NCBI GenBank assembly: GCA_031556525.1
Contig: JAVBSS010000028.1
Location: 1 to 25,581, forward strand
DNA from: JAVBSN01 sp031556525
GTDB lineage: Bacteria; Bacillota; Clostridia; Lachnospirales; Lachnospiraceae
Reading direction: 5' to 3'
DNA: 25,581 nt
In this document: in pieces, positions 17,459 to 25,512 of the stretch
How the letters are laid out: the number at the start of each line of letters is the position of its first letter
Numbering within the stretch: position 1 is the first letter of the stretch
Notes under the pieces: model-generated
What the model was told of the DNA's origin: nothing
The model's input: only the letters and a program-made list of their open reading frames with translations
Database searches by the model: none
Program-made: the position numbers and the translations under genes

Positions 17459-18514
17459 CTACTTATCCTCCTCTATTTCTTCTATTATTTCCTCTACAAC
17501 ATTATCTTCTGTACTATTTTCTTCTGTTATCTCTTCTACATTACTATCTTCTACATTAGCTTCGTCGTGTACAACTTCTTTCGTTACTCCAGCATCAGTA
17601 TACTGTATAAACACTTCTTCTAAAGTCATCTTTTCATACGAAATATTATATACTAACAATTTATTGTCAGCCAAATATGTAAATAATTCATCTCTAATAT
17701 CTTTTCTATTCTTAGGTTTTGCAACTGCTGTAAACACTCCCTTTTCGTCTCCAACAGAAACTTGTACATCCTTCAACAACTTACAATTTTTAAGAACTTT
17801 TTCGATATTACTCTTTCCGCCCTTTATACTCATTCTAATAACCTTATCTTTAGAGTTATTAGTCAATGCTTTTGTTGAGTCAATTGCTGATATCTTGCCC
17901 TTACCAAGTATTATTACATGGTCACATATTTCACTTACTTCTGATAGTATGTGTGAACTTAATATAACAGTTTGTTCATCAGCTAAGGACTTAATCAATG
18001 TTCTCATTTCTCTAGTCTGTACTGGATCTAGACCCACCATAGGCTCATCCAATATTAATAATTCTGGTTTGCCAACTAACGCAGATGCTAATCCCACCCT
18101 CTGTTGATATCCTTTAGATAATGTTTTTATAATTAGATGTCTAACTTCTGATATATTAGTTTTATCTATAGCTTCATTAACAAGTTCTGTTCTATCCAAC
18201 TTCTTGTATTTCAATTCAGCTACGAATTTTAGATATTCATCCACAGTCATGTCTTTATATAGCGGTGGAATCTCTGGAAGATAACCTATTTTCTTCTTTG
18301 CATCTATAGGTTTCTTAGAAATGTCTATATCATCTATTAATACCGTACCACTAGTTGCTGGAATATAACCAGTAATAATATTCATGGTTGATGATTTACC
18401 TGCTCCATTAGGTCCGATTAATCCTACGATTTGTCCTTTTTTAACACTAAATGAAATATCATCAAGTGCTACTTTATCCCCATATTTTTTAACAAGATTT
18501 GTTACCTTAAGCAT
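17459..18514 (-). CDS. ABC transporter ATP-binding protein, GldA-like
   Basis: The product is 351 residues from ATG 18514, chosen because AGGAGG (18521-18526) lies 6 bases upstream; an adjacent ATG at 18517 is only 3 bases away. Walker A is GPNGAGKS (34-41), the signature is LSKGYQQR, Walker B is LLILDEPMVGLDP, and an LSSH stretch supplies the switch His. It is thus a complete nucleotide-binding subunit for the downstream fused permease. The C-terminus carries an unusual acidic tail of about 40 residues, rich in Glu and Asp (ending EEIIEEIEEDK). Part of that tail's coding sequence, GAGGAGGA, doubles as the ribosome binding site of the permease. No -35/-10 pair could be assigned with confidence in the 18515-18643 gap. 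Confidence 0.92.
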   Translation of the reverse strand: MLKVTNLVKKYGDKVALDDISFSVKKGQIVGLIGPNGAGKSSTMNIITGYIPATSGTVLIDDIDISKKPIDAKKKIGYLPEIPPLYKDMTVDEYLKFVAELKYKKLDRTELVNEAIDKTNISEVRHLIIKTLSKGYQQRVGLASALVGKPELLILDEPMVGLDPVQTREMRTLIKSLADEQTVILSSHILSEVSEICDHVIILGKGKISAIDSTKALTNNSKDKVIRMSIKGGKSNIEKVLKNCKLLKDVQVSVGDEKGVFTAVAKPKNRKDIRDELFTYLADNKLLVYNISYEKMTLEEVFIQYTDAGVTKEVVHDEANVEDSNVEEITEENSTEDNVVEEIIEEIEEDK

Positions 18515-18589
18515 CATAATCCTCCTCGTATATATCAAAAATACAATGTACTACCATTATTACACATATTTAAGTCTATTTTGTGAACA

Positions 18590-18622
18590 AAGGACGGTTG
18601 CAATATAATTACAACCATCCTT
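18590..18622 (-). terminator. Intrinsic terminator after potD
   Basis: The stem AAGGATGGTTG / CAACCGTCCTT on the minus transcript (18612-18622 with 18590-18600) pairs fully if one U-G wobble is allowed; on the plus transcript the same position is a C-A mismatch. This favours a minus-strand terminator for the pot operon. The loop is 11 bases and the following T run is short. Confidence 0.65.
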
Positions 18623-18643
18623 AATATTATACTATAGCGTGTG

Positions 18644-19696
18644 TCAGTCCCCTCTAACTTCTTTCCATAATGTATTATAGTAGCTTTCCATCTCTTCACC
18701 TAAATAATAGAACACTTCTTGACCACTAATTAATTCCTCACTTGGAAATACTGTAGGGTTATTTTGAATGTCAGCATCTAGTAAATCATATGCTGCTGTA
18801 TTTGGTGTTGAGTAAGTAATATATTCAAAGTTCATCTTTGCAATATCTGCTCTACATAAGAAATCCAAAAACTTTTCAGCACCTTCTTTGTTGTTACAAT
18901 TCTTAGGAATTACCCATGAATCAATCCAGATATTCGAGCCTTCTTTAGGTACTACATACTCTAAATTCTCATTATACTCTTGAGTATATAACGCTTCTCC
19001 TGAATATATAACCGCTAAAGCTGCATCGTCTTGAATCATTGCATCTCTAACTTCATCAATATAATAAGCTTGAACTAATGGTTTTTGATCTATTAATCTT
19101 TGTTGTGCTTGCAATAATTCATCTTCATTAACAGAGTTTAGTGAATGACCATCTAATTTAAGTGCTACAGCAAATGCATCTCTTACACTCTTTTGCATTA
19201 TTACATTACCAGAATATTTCTCATCCCATAGAATTGACCAACTGTCAACTGTCTCATCAACCATAGTTTTATTATATAGTATTCCTAACGTTCCCCACAT
19301 GTAAGGAACTGAATACTTATTATCAGTATCAAATGCCTTTGAAGTTTCCATATAAGTGTCACCAATATTTTTTATGTTAGAAACATTATCAAAGTCAATC
19401 TCTGCTAATAAATCATTATCAATCATTTTCTTAATCATATAATCTGACGGACAAATAAGGTCATACTTAACTGCTCCTGTCTCTACCTTTGGATACATCT
19501 CTTCGTTTGTCTCAAATTCATCATATACTACCTTAATTCCTGTTTCTTCTTCAAACATAGTTATAACATCTGGATCAATATACTCTCCCCAGTTGTATAC
19601 TACAATTTCTCCATTATCTGTTTTAGTGCTGCTACATCCAGTTAACACTCCTAGACCAACAACTGCTGTCATTACTAATGCTAAAAACTTTTTCAT
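18644..19696 (-). CDS. potD: Spermidine/putrescine-binding lipoprotein
   Basis: The product is 350 residues. MKKFLALVM...LTGC is a lipoprotein signal peptide with the lipidated Cys at 21, anchoring the protein to the outer face of the membrane. The body has the periplasmic-binding-protein fold of PotD: IVVYNWGEYIDPDV near 31, FEEETGIKVVYDEF, YDLICPSDYM, VPYMWGTLGILYN, and AALAVIYSGEA. It would capture polyamines and hand them to PotBC. It is the last gene of the xre-potABCD operon, 4 bases after potC, with GGGAG as ribosome binding site. Family assignment is strong; the preference between spermidine and putrescine cannot be read off. Confidence 0.95.
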   Translation of the reverse strand: MKKFLALVMTAVVGLGVLTGCSSTKTDNGEIVVYNWGEYIDPDVITMFEEETGIKVVYDEFETNEEMYPKVETGAVKYDLICPSDYMIKKMIDNDLLAEIDFDNVSNIKNIGDTYMETSKAFDTDNKYSVPYMWGTLGILYNKTMVDETVDSWSILWDEKYSGNVIMQKSVRDAFAVALKLDGHSLNSVNEDELLQAQQRLIDQKPLVQAYYIDEVRDAMIQDDAALAVIYSGEALYTQEYNENLEYVVPKEGSNIWIDSWVIPKNCNNKEGAEKFLDFLCRADIAKMNFEYITYSTPNTAAYDLLDADIQNNPTVFPSEELISGQEVFYYLGEEMESYYNTLWKEVRGD

Positions 19697-19700
19697 CTAT

Positions 19701-20498
19701 TTATTTCTCCCTACTCTTGCTATTTTCTTGTTTAACACTTCTTCTATTAATAAAATATAATAATATTAGTACTGCCAAAAACATTATTGTAGATAATGCA
19801 TACATCTCTGGTTTAATACCTTTTCTAATCTCAGCATATAGCTTTGTTGACAAAGTATTTATTGCCGCACCTTTTGTAAAGTGAGTAATTACAAAATCAT
19901 CTAATGACATTGTAAATGCTAATAAAAATCCAGTTAATACTCCTGGTAAAATATCTGGAAATACTACTTTTAAAAATGCATATACAGGTGTTGCACCTAA
20001 ATCTAGTGCCGCTTCATAAGTACTCTTATTAGTCTGTCTTAATTTTGGTAAAACATTTAATATTACATATGGTATATTAAATGTAATATGTGCTATTAAC
20101 ACTGTTCCAAATCCGAATTCTATTATTCCAGATAACTTTATAAATAATAGCATTAAAGCTATACCAGTAACAATATCTGCATTTAGCATAGGTATATTAG
20201 TAATACCTAATAATGTTGTTCTTGCATGCTTCTTCATTCCACTCATTCCAATGGCTGCTGCTGTTCCAATTATAGTTGCTATAAGTGCTGACAATACAGC
20301 CAATATAAGTGTAGTCCATAAGGCATTTAGTATCTGCTCATTTTTAAATAATTTTATATACCAGTCAATAGTAAATCCACCCCAATAAGCTGAACTTTTT
20401 GAATTATTAAATGATAATACTATTAAGGTTGCAATAGGTGCATATAGCAATACAATTACAAAAACAATATACGCCTTTTCTAAAAATCTTCTTACCAT
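19701..20498 (-). CDS. potC: Spermidine/putrescine ABC transporter permease PotC
   Basis: The product is 265 residues with about six membrane helices and the inner-membrane permease signature region around YEAALDLGATPVYAFLKVVFP (EAA motif, contacts PotA). GGFTIDWYIKLF near 40 and LDDFVITHFTKG near 200 are typical of PotC. It pairs with PotB to form the channel. Its start overlaps the end of potB by 7 bases, indicating translational coupling. Confidence 0.95.
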   Translation of the reverse strand: MVRRFLEKAYIVFVIVLLYAPIATLIVLSFNNSKSSAYWGGFTIDWYIKLFKNEQILNALWTTLILAVLSALIATIIGTAAAIGMSGMKKHARTTLLGITNIPMLNADIVTGIALMLLFIKLSGIIEFGFGTVLIAHITFNIPYVILNVLPKLRQTNKSTYEAALDLGATPVYAFLKVVFPDILPGVLTGFLLAFTMSLDDFVITHFTKGAAINTLSTKLYAEIRKGIKPEMYALSTIMFLAVLILLYFINRRSVKQENSKSREK

Positions 20499-21301
20499 AC
20501 GCCATCCCCCTCATTATCAAATTTGGCTGTGAATGCCATACTTATAAAAATAAATATCATAAGTACTAGGGATAATCCTGATCCAAGATGCCAGTTACTT
20601 CCTTGTTTGAATTCTTGCTCAATTATATTACCAATCAAATTAATCTTTCCGCCCCCTAATAAATCCGAGATAACGAAAGTAGTTAATGCTGGTACAAATA
20701 CCATAGTTATACCACTTACTACTCCTGGTACAGTTAGTGGTAGTATTATTTTCAAGAATGTATGCGCCTCATTTGCACCTAAATCATGAGCTGCATTTAT
20801 TACATCCTTATCAATCTTAATTAGTGCATTATATATAGGCAATACCATAAATGGTAAGAAGTTATATACCATACCTATAATAATTGCTACTGGCGTATTG
20901 ATTATATTTAGCGTTGGAAGTCCTAATAATCCTAACACTCCATTTATAACTCCATTTTTTGAAATTAACGTTTTCCAAGCCATAGTTCTTAATAAAAAGT
21001 TCATCCACATTGGTAATATAAACAACAATACTATTATACTATTCTTGTTTACTGTAGACTTACTTAATATACTTGCTAAAGGATATGCCATTACTAGGCA
21101 AATAGTTGTACTTATAAATGATAACTCAAGTGCTTCTATTAATGATTTGTAATGTATTGGGTCAGCTATTGCCACAATGTTTTCTAGTGTAAATGCTCCA
21201 CTTCTATCTGTAAAACCATAATACACAATCATAATAAGTGGAATAATAACAAATCCAATTGCCCATATTGTATATGGTGTTGCCAAATGTTTCTTACTCA
21301 T
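20492..21301 (-). CDS. potB: Spermidine/putrescine ABC transporter permease PotB
   Basis: The product is 269 residues, with about six membrane helices. The EAA loop reads INAAHDLGANEAHTFLKIILP, and RTMAWKTLISKNGVIN is characteristic of PotB. It overlaps potA by 8 bases upstream and potC by 7 bases downstream, so the three are translated as a coupled block. It forms the membrane channel with PotC for polyamine uptake powered by PotA. Confidence 0.95.
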   Translation of the reverse strand: MSKKHLATPYTIWAIGFVIIPLIMIVYYGFTDRSGAFTLENIVAIADPIHYKSLIEALELSFISTTICLVMAYPLASILSKSTVNKNSIIVLLFILPMWMNFLLRTMAWKTLISKNGVINGVLGLLGLPTLNIINTPVAIIIGMVYNFLPFMVLPIYNALIKIDKDVINAAHDLGANEAHTFLKIILPLTVPGVVSGITMVFVPALTTFVISDLLGGGKINLIGNIIEQEFKQGSNWHLGSGLSLVLMIFIFISMAFTAKFDNEGDGVW

Positions 21302-22367
21302 CTAACACCACCGCCTCTTCATCTTCAGATTCAGGTTTATTCATTATCTGAATATTAAACGGATCAACATATATACCTACCTTAGAACCCACTGGCTTAC
21401 TTGTTGTGCTATGAACTAACCACTCATATCCATTAGCCATAACATCCATCTCATAATGAACGCCTTTAAATATTACTGACGTTACTTCGCCTTTAATTAC
21501 TCCGTCTTCTTCTCTTACAAGTTCCACATCTTCTGGACGAATTACTGCATCTACAGGTTTGTTTTTTCCAAACCCTGTATCTACACACTTAAACTTAGTC
21601 CCTAAAATCTCAACCATTTTATCTTCAATCATAGTTGCTGCTAATATATTACTGTCGCCGATAAAATCTGCTACAAATGCATTTTCAGGCTCATTATATA
21701 TGTCCTCTGGTGTTCCAATCTGTTGTATATATCCTTGATTCATTACAACAATAGTATCAGACATTGTAAGGGCTTCTTCTTGGTCGTGAGTTACATAAAT
21801 AAATGTTATACCTAACTCATTCTTTAATCTAATTAACTCATATTGCATATCTTGACGTAACTTAAGGTCCAATGCACCTAAGGGTTCATCTAGTAATAAA
21901 ACTTTAGGCTCATTTACAATAGCTCTTGCTATAGCAATTCTTTGTTGTTGTCCACCACTTAGACTATCCGCTTTTCTATTCTCAAAACCATCTAAATTAA
22001 CTAGTTTAAGTGCATATTTTATCTTATCATCAATATATTGTTTGCTTTTCTTCTTAATCTTTAATCCAAATGCAATATTTTCAGCTATTGTCATATGTGT
22101 AAATAGAGCGTACTTCTGAAATACTGTATTTAAGTTTCTTGCATTAGGAGGAAGCTTAGTTATATCTTCACCATTAAAGATAACCTGACCTTTATCTGGT
22201 TGCTCAAATCCGCCTAATATTCTAAGTGTTGTTGTTTTACCACAACCACTTGGACCTAATAATGTTAAAAATTCATTCTCTCTAATATATAAATTCAAAT
22301 CATCTAATACTATATTATCATCATACACTTTTGTTATATTAACAAAATCAATTAATTTATTACTCAT
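21294..22367 (-). CDS. potA: Spermidine/putrescine ABC transporter ATPase PotA
   Basis: The product is 357 residues. Walker A is GPSGCGKT (38-45), the signature is LSGGQQQRIAIARA, Walker B is VLLLDEPLGALD, and the switch His is in YVTHDQEEALT. The C-terminal ~120 residues form the TOBE-type regulatory domain of importer ATPases (VIRPEDVEL). The start follows TGGAGGG. It lies 18 bases after the XRE-cupin regulator gene and overlaps potB by 8 bases. It energises polyamine uptake through PotB, PotC and PotD. Confidence 0.96.
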   Translation of the reverse strand: MSNKLIDFVNITKVYDDNIVLDDLNLYIRENEFLTLLGPSGCGKTTTLRILGGFEQPDKGQVIFNGEDITKLPPNARNLNTVFQKYALFTHMTIAENIAFGLKIKKKSKQYIDDKIKYALKLVNLDGFENRKADSLSGGQQQRIAIARAIVNEPKVLLLDEPLGALDLKLRQDMQYELIRLKNELGITFIYVTHDQEEALTMSDTIVVMNQGYIQQIGTPEDIYNEPENAFVADFIGDSNILAATMIEDKMVEILGTKFKCVDTGFGKNKPVDAVIRPEDVELVREEDGVIKGEVTSVIFKGVHYEMDVMANGYEWLVHSTTSKPVGSKVGIYVDPFNIQIMNKPESEDEEAVVLDE

Positions 22368-22385
22368 CTTTAGCCCTCCAAAATG

Positions 22386-22925
22386 TTAGAAATTAGGTGG
22401 TGTGCTTACCCAGAGAACAACTGCACCATCTTTTGAATTACATGACAGCGAATGTTTTTTACTCGCTTCATAATAAAAGGATTCCCCTTTTTTTGCTACA
22501 TATGTTTTACTTCCGATATGCACCTTGACACTTCCTTTTAGTACATATCCAAATTCTTCGCCCTCATGTGGCGTATCTATATACGTGGATCCACCAGCTT
22601 CTAAAGTTAGCATAATTGGTTCCATCATATTTTTTTGTGCATTAGGAATAATCCATTTTATTGTATTCATAAGTTCCACATCAGACTTTTCAAAATAGTC
22701 TTCCTTATGGAATACTACTTGTTCATCACTTGTATCACTAAAGAACTCTTTCAAATCAGTTCCTAAACATTGCAATATATCTACTAGGGTTGCAATTGAC
22801 GGCGACGTTATATCATTTTCCAATTGAGATATAAACCCTTTTGATAATTCTGCTCTATCCGCTAATTCTTCTTGGGTTAATCCTTTTCCTACTCTTAGTT
22901 CTTTTATTTTCTTACCTATCTTCAT
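22386..22925 (-). CDS. XRE-family regulator with C-terminal cupin domain (PuuR-like)
   Basis: The product is 179 residues. Residues 1-62 are an XRE helix-turn-helix (IKELRVGKGLTQEELADRA, then KGFISQLE). Residues ~100-178 are a cupin with TPHEGEEFGYVLKG and KKGESFYYEASKKHSL, which normally form the ligand or metal pocket. Regulators of this layout, such as PuuR, respond to polyamines or related small molecules. As the first gene of the potABCD operon it very likely controls that operon and itself; palindromic operator candidates lie in the leader (22948-22978). The start follows AGGTGAT at a good distance. The ligand is inferred from context only. Confidence 0.93.
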   Translation of the reverse strand: MKIGKKIKELRVGKGLTQEELADRAELSKGFISQLENDITSPSIATLVDILQCLGTDLKEFFSDTSDEQVVFHKEDYFEKSDVELMNTIKWIIPNAQKNMMEPIMLTLEAGGSTYIDTPHEGEEFGYVLKGSVKVHIGSKTYVAKKGESFYYEASKKHSLSCNSKDGAVVLWVSTPPNF

Positions 22926-22947
22926 AAATTATCACCTAATTCTAATT

Positions 22948-22978
22948 TTTAGTAAAATTAAACCGAAAGTTTAGTAAA
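22948..22978. promoter_or_regulatory. Paired operator-like palindromes in the xre-pot leader
   Basis: TTTAGTAAA occurs at 22948-22956 and again at 22970-22978, start-to-start 22 bases (about two helical turns). The first extends to the perfect odd palindrome TTTTAGTAAAA (22947-22957). Between and beside them are inverted GTTTA/TAAAC half-sites (22959-22963, 22969-22973, 22981-22985). They lie about 16-46 bases into the predicted transcript, where a bound repressor would block elongation or initiation. Binding by the XRE-cupin protein is an inference. Confidence 0.6.
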
Positions 22979-23000
22979 TGTAAACTTCAAAACAAAATAA

Positions 23001-23028
23001 ATTATACTATATTTAGATACAATGTCAA
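23001..23028 (-). promoter_or_regulatory. Consensus sigma-A promoter of the xre-potABCD operon
   Basis: On the minus strand: perfect TTGACA (23023-23028), a 16-base spacer, and perfect TATAAT (23001-23006). Predicted start of transcription is near 22994, leaving a leader of about 69 bases that contains the operator-like palindromes. It begins only 10 bases past the T run of the xerD terminator. Confidence 0.85.
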
Positions 23029-23037
23029 TAGAAATAT

Positions 23038-23069
23038 TAAAAAAGAAGCATATATTAAAATATGCTTCT
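23038..23069 (-). terminator. Intrinsic terminator of xerD
   Basis: The minus-strand stem AGAAGCATAT / ATATGCTTCT (23060-23069 with 23044-23053, 10 perfect pairs) is followed by six T's (23038-23043). The stem overlaps the last bases of the xerD stop codon. Confidence 0.88.
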
Positions 23070-23949
23070 ACTTACGTGCTCTTGGATGTGCTTTCTCATA
23101 CACTTCCTTAAGTCTTATATTTACATTATTCTTTATGTATATCTGAGTTGTTGAAATATCAGAATGTCCTAACATCTCTTGTACTGATTTCAAATCTGCT
23201 CCATTATTTACTAAATGCATTGCAAATGAATGTCTTATCATATGTGGTGTAATATCTTTATCTATACCTGCTTTATTAGCATAATACTTAATTATCTTCC
23301 AAAAGCCCTGTCTAGTCATTGGAGCACCTTGTATATTAGTAAATAAACATTCTTGGTTATGACACATTACATCTCTTGCTTCATTTATATATTTTACTAA
23401 CGATTCCTTTGCTACGTTTTCAAAAGGAATTATTCTGTCTTTGTTCTCATTCTTACATTCCAAATAATTCATATTAAGATTAACATCTACTACTTTAAGA
23501 GATATAAGTTCTGATACTCTAATACCAGTTGCGTATAGCAGTTCTAGCATGGCTTTATCCCTAATCTCTTTCGGAGTATTACCTGAAGGTTGTTCTAATA
23601 ATAGATTAATCTCTTCAACAGTTAATGTCTCTGGAGCTTTCTTCTCTATCTTAGGCGGTTTTAATTGTTCAGTAGGATCTTCGTTAATCACACCTTGCTT
23701 AAGCATGTACATAAAAAATGCTTTTATTGATGCAATGTTACGTGATATTGTTGCTGAAGACATACCTTGCTTTTCTAAAAAAAGAACATACGAATTAAGT
23801 TTTGTACCATTAATATCCTTAATATCAGTATCCTCGCCTATGTAATTAGATAACTTGATAAGATCTCTTTTATAAGATGCAATTGTATTCTTACTAGCTT
23901 TTTTTATATTTACCAAATAATTTTCAAAGCTATCAATCTTTATCCTCAT
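23068..23949 (-). CDS. xerD: Site-specific tyrosine recombinase, XerD type
   Basis: The product is 293 residues, the normal XerC/XerD length. Residues 1-85 are the SAM-like core-binding domain; the catalytic domain follows. Catalytic residues visible are Arg144 (ATGIRVSEL), His236-x-x-Arg239 (HMIRHSF), His262 (LGHSDISTTQ) and the nucleophile Tyr271. The hairpin that usually reads GKGNKxR is CKNENKDR here, with Lys at 166 and 170. The family resolves chromosome dimers at dif with the FtsK translocase. The position after spoIIM and the Nudix gene, with no phage or integron neighbours, fits a housekeeping role. AAAGGG before the ATG sets the start. XerC-like naming is possible. Confidence 0.9.
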   Translation of the reverse strand: MRIKIDSFENYLVNIKKASKNTIASYKRDLIKLSNYIGEDTDIKDINGTKLNSYVLFLEKQGMSSATISRNIASIKAFFMYMLKQGVINEDPTEQLKPPKIEKKAPETLTVEEINLLLEQPSGNTPKEIRDKAMLELLYATGIRVSELISLKVVDVNLNMNYLECKNENKDRIIPFENVAKESLVKYINEARDVMCHNQECLFTNIQGAPMTRQGFWKIIKYYANKAGIDKDITPHMIRHSFAMHLVNNGADLKSVQEMLGHSDISTTQIYIKNNVNIRLKEVYEKAHPRARK

Positions 23950-24000
23950 TTGTATATCCCTTTCTCATGTACAAAGCCCCACATAACCTGTACAACAATC

Positions 24001-24022
24001 CTTGTTCAGATAACTAAACAAG
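24001..24022 (-). other. Small hairpin in the xerD leader
   Basis: The minus-strand stem CTTGTTTAG / CTGAACAAG (9 pairs with one U-G) has a 4-base loop and lies between the predicted promoter and the xerD start. No T run follows, so it is not a standard terminator. It may affect message stability or translation, or be chance. Confidence 0.35.
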
Positions 24023-24044
24023 TATTTTTTTGTTAGTAAATCCT

Positions 24045-24073
24045 ATTATAATAACTAATTTACATAAAATCAA
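24045..24073 (-). promoter_or_regulatory. Putative sigma-A promoter for xerD
   Basis: On the minus strand: TTGATT (24068-24073), a 17-base spacer, and perfect TATAAT (24045-24050). Initiation would fall near 24038, a leader of about 90 bases. Confidence 0.6.
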
Positions 24074-24148
24074 ATGCTAATTTCAGTAAATTTTTTACAT
24101 TATTAAATTTTTATTAATTTTTGCACAAAATCATGTATTTTCATTATA

Positions 24149-24730
24149 TTAAGGCACTATATATTGATAAAAATTTTTCAAAAAAATTGGATTAATATAT
24201 GCCTCAAACCCACTGCCTATAAGAAAAATCAGAAATATAATAATTATAGGTATTATTTTTCTGATTTTACCATTACTATCATCAAAATATAAATTATCCT
24301 TTACATACTTTTTGGATACCCAATAAATAGTTAACATAAATCCTGCAATATATATAATATATTGTGGCAAAAAACAAATTATTGTGTATAACACTCCCTT
24401 TAACCCTAATCTCATTGTTTCTATAGCCAGCAACATACCTATTGTACTGCCAAATACAAACGCAACAATATTTAATATAATATACGGATTAATTGCCATC
24501 ATTAATATTCCAACTATTGCTATCTGCTTAAATCTCTTTAATACTATTGTTATAAATAAATTATTTTTATCCACCTTAGACATTGCATATGCATTGTAGT
24601 TATCTATTGCATAGTTGCCTAATATGTACATCTTTTCTGCCATTGTTAGATTGGCAACAATAGCCCCTACTATTATACCTGCAAATAACGAAATAGCCAC
24701 TACTTTATTACCCTTAAAATCAATCTTCAT
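24149..24730 (-). CDS. spoIIM: Stage II sporulation protein M homologue
   Basis: The product is 193 residues with about five membrane helices (near 10-30, two in 69-108, one in 111-138, one in 158-175). The C-terminal GSGFEAYINP stretch, FLPQYIIY, and an N-terminal half facing NYNAYAMSK fit SpoIIM. In sporulating Firmicutes SpoIIM forms the SpoIID-SpoIIM-SpoIIP complex that remodels peptidoglycan during forespore engulfment. It sits between a Nudix gene and xerD, an arrangement common in Clostridia. The ribosome binding site is AGAGG. Sporulation-specific promoter elements were not identified. A stand-alone DUF95-type membrane protein is the alternative. Confidence 0.88.
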   Translation of the reverse strand: MKIDFKGNKVVAISLFAGIIVGAIVANLTMAEKMYILGNYAIDNYNAYAMSKVDKNNLFITIVLKRFKQIAIVGILMMAINPYIILNIVAFVFGSTIGMLLAIETMRLGLKGVLYTIICFLPQYIIYIAGFMLTIYWVSKKYVKDNLYFDDSNGKIRKIIPIIIIFLIFLIGSGFEAYINPIFLKNFYQYIVP

Positions 24731-24840
24731 ACATACCTCTTATAAATTCTTGTGTAGATTTATATTTGAAAGCAATTCAACAAACTATTGCTATCAAATA
24801 ATATATATGCAGATTTCACTCTTATTAGTACTATTATCAC

Positions 24841-25389
24841 TTAACATGGTATATCATTATTGTATTTTACTTTATAGGTCATTATGGCAGCTACTGTTTT
24901 CCCATCTATTATTTGTCCATTAAGTATCATATCTACTACTTCATCCAATTCCATATGTATAATCTCTACAAATTCTTCTGGATCAAGATTTTGTTCTGTT
25001 TTAATTAAGTCTTGTGCTAGAAATATTTTTGTTATCTCAGTTCCAGCCCCTATTGCTGTAATTATCTCTACTAGAAAATCTAATTTATTTGCTACAAAAC
25101 CTATCTCTTCTTCTAATTCTCTTCTTGCACAATCAATAGCTGGCTCACCTTCATAATCATAGCATCCAGCTGGTATCTCTATTGTTTCTCTATTCAATGA
25201 ATTCCTATATTGCTTAACTAATATAATCTTACCTTCATTATCTATTGGTAGTATAGATGCACCACCTTTAAATTTTACTAGATCATACACGACTTGCTTA
25301 CCATTAGGCATCTCTAAATAATCATCATATACTTCTATGATTTTTCCCGTATACGCTAATTCTTGTTTTAATCTTTTAAAAACAGCCAT
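24841..25389 (-). CDS. Nudix hydrolase, probable ADP-ribose pyrophosphatase
   Basis: The product is 182 residues from ATG 25389. An in-frame ATG at 25401 is less likely because GGAGG (25395-25399) overlaps that first ATG and lies 5 bases before 25389. The Nudix box reads PAGCYDYEGEP followed by CARRELEEEIGF, giving the metal-binding REL-EEE-G core; ILVKQYRNSLNRETIEIPAG upstream of it is typical of ADP-ribose pyrophosphatases, which split ADP-ribose to AMP and ribose-5-phosphate. The loop between the box Gly and the first Glu has six residues instead of five. Its neighbours are spoIIM downstream and the end of rny upstream, read in the same direction. Confidence 0.92.
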   Translation of the reverse strand: MAVFKRLKQELAYTGKIIEVYDDYLEMPNGKQVVYDLVKFKGGASILPIDNEGKIILVKQYRNSLNRETIEIPAGCYDYEGEPAIDCARRELEEEIGFVANKLDFLVEIITAIGAGTEITKIFLAQDLIKTEQNLDPEEFVEIIHMELDEVVDMILNGQIIDGKTVAAIMTYKVKYNNDIPC

Positions 25390-25448
25390 TTCTACCTCCA
25401 TATATATTAATCTATTTATAATTATATAATCATTTTAATAAATAAAAA

Positions 25449-25494
25449 AGGAAGTATCATAATTATATAAAATACATAATTATAAATACTTCCT
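25449..25494 (-). terminator. Intrinsic terminator after rny
   Basis: The outer stem AGGAAGTAT / ATACTTCCT (25449-25457 with 25486-25494, 9 perfect pairs) continues after a small internal loop into ATAATTAT pairs (25459-25466 with 25476-25483). On the minus strand it is followed by TTTTTTATTTATT. Confidence 0.85.
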
Positions 25495-25512
25495 AAATAT
25501 TATTTGAAAATA

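Noticed and set aside
18520..18643. Promoter for the GldA-like ABC operon
   Set aside because: TATAAT-like and TTGTTC-like hexamers occur, but none pair at acceptable spacing; the promoter could not be placed.
23068..23949. Tyrosine recombinase as integrase of a mobile element
   Set aside because: Standard XerD length and motifs, housekeeping neighbours, and no attachment-site repeats or phage genes seen nearby.
23970..24000. TGTACA palindromes in the xerD leader as an operator or dif-like site
   Set aside because: Six-base self-complementary words are expected by chance in AT-rich DNA, and no 28-base dif-like arrangement was recognised.
24771..24792. Possible terminator between the Nudix gene and spoIIM (AGCAAT / ATTGCT)
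   Set aside because: Only six pairs, a 10-base loop and no real T run; too weak to report as a feature.
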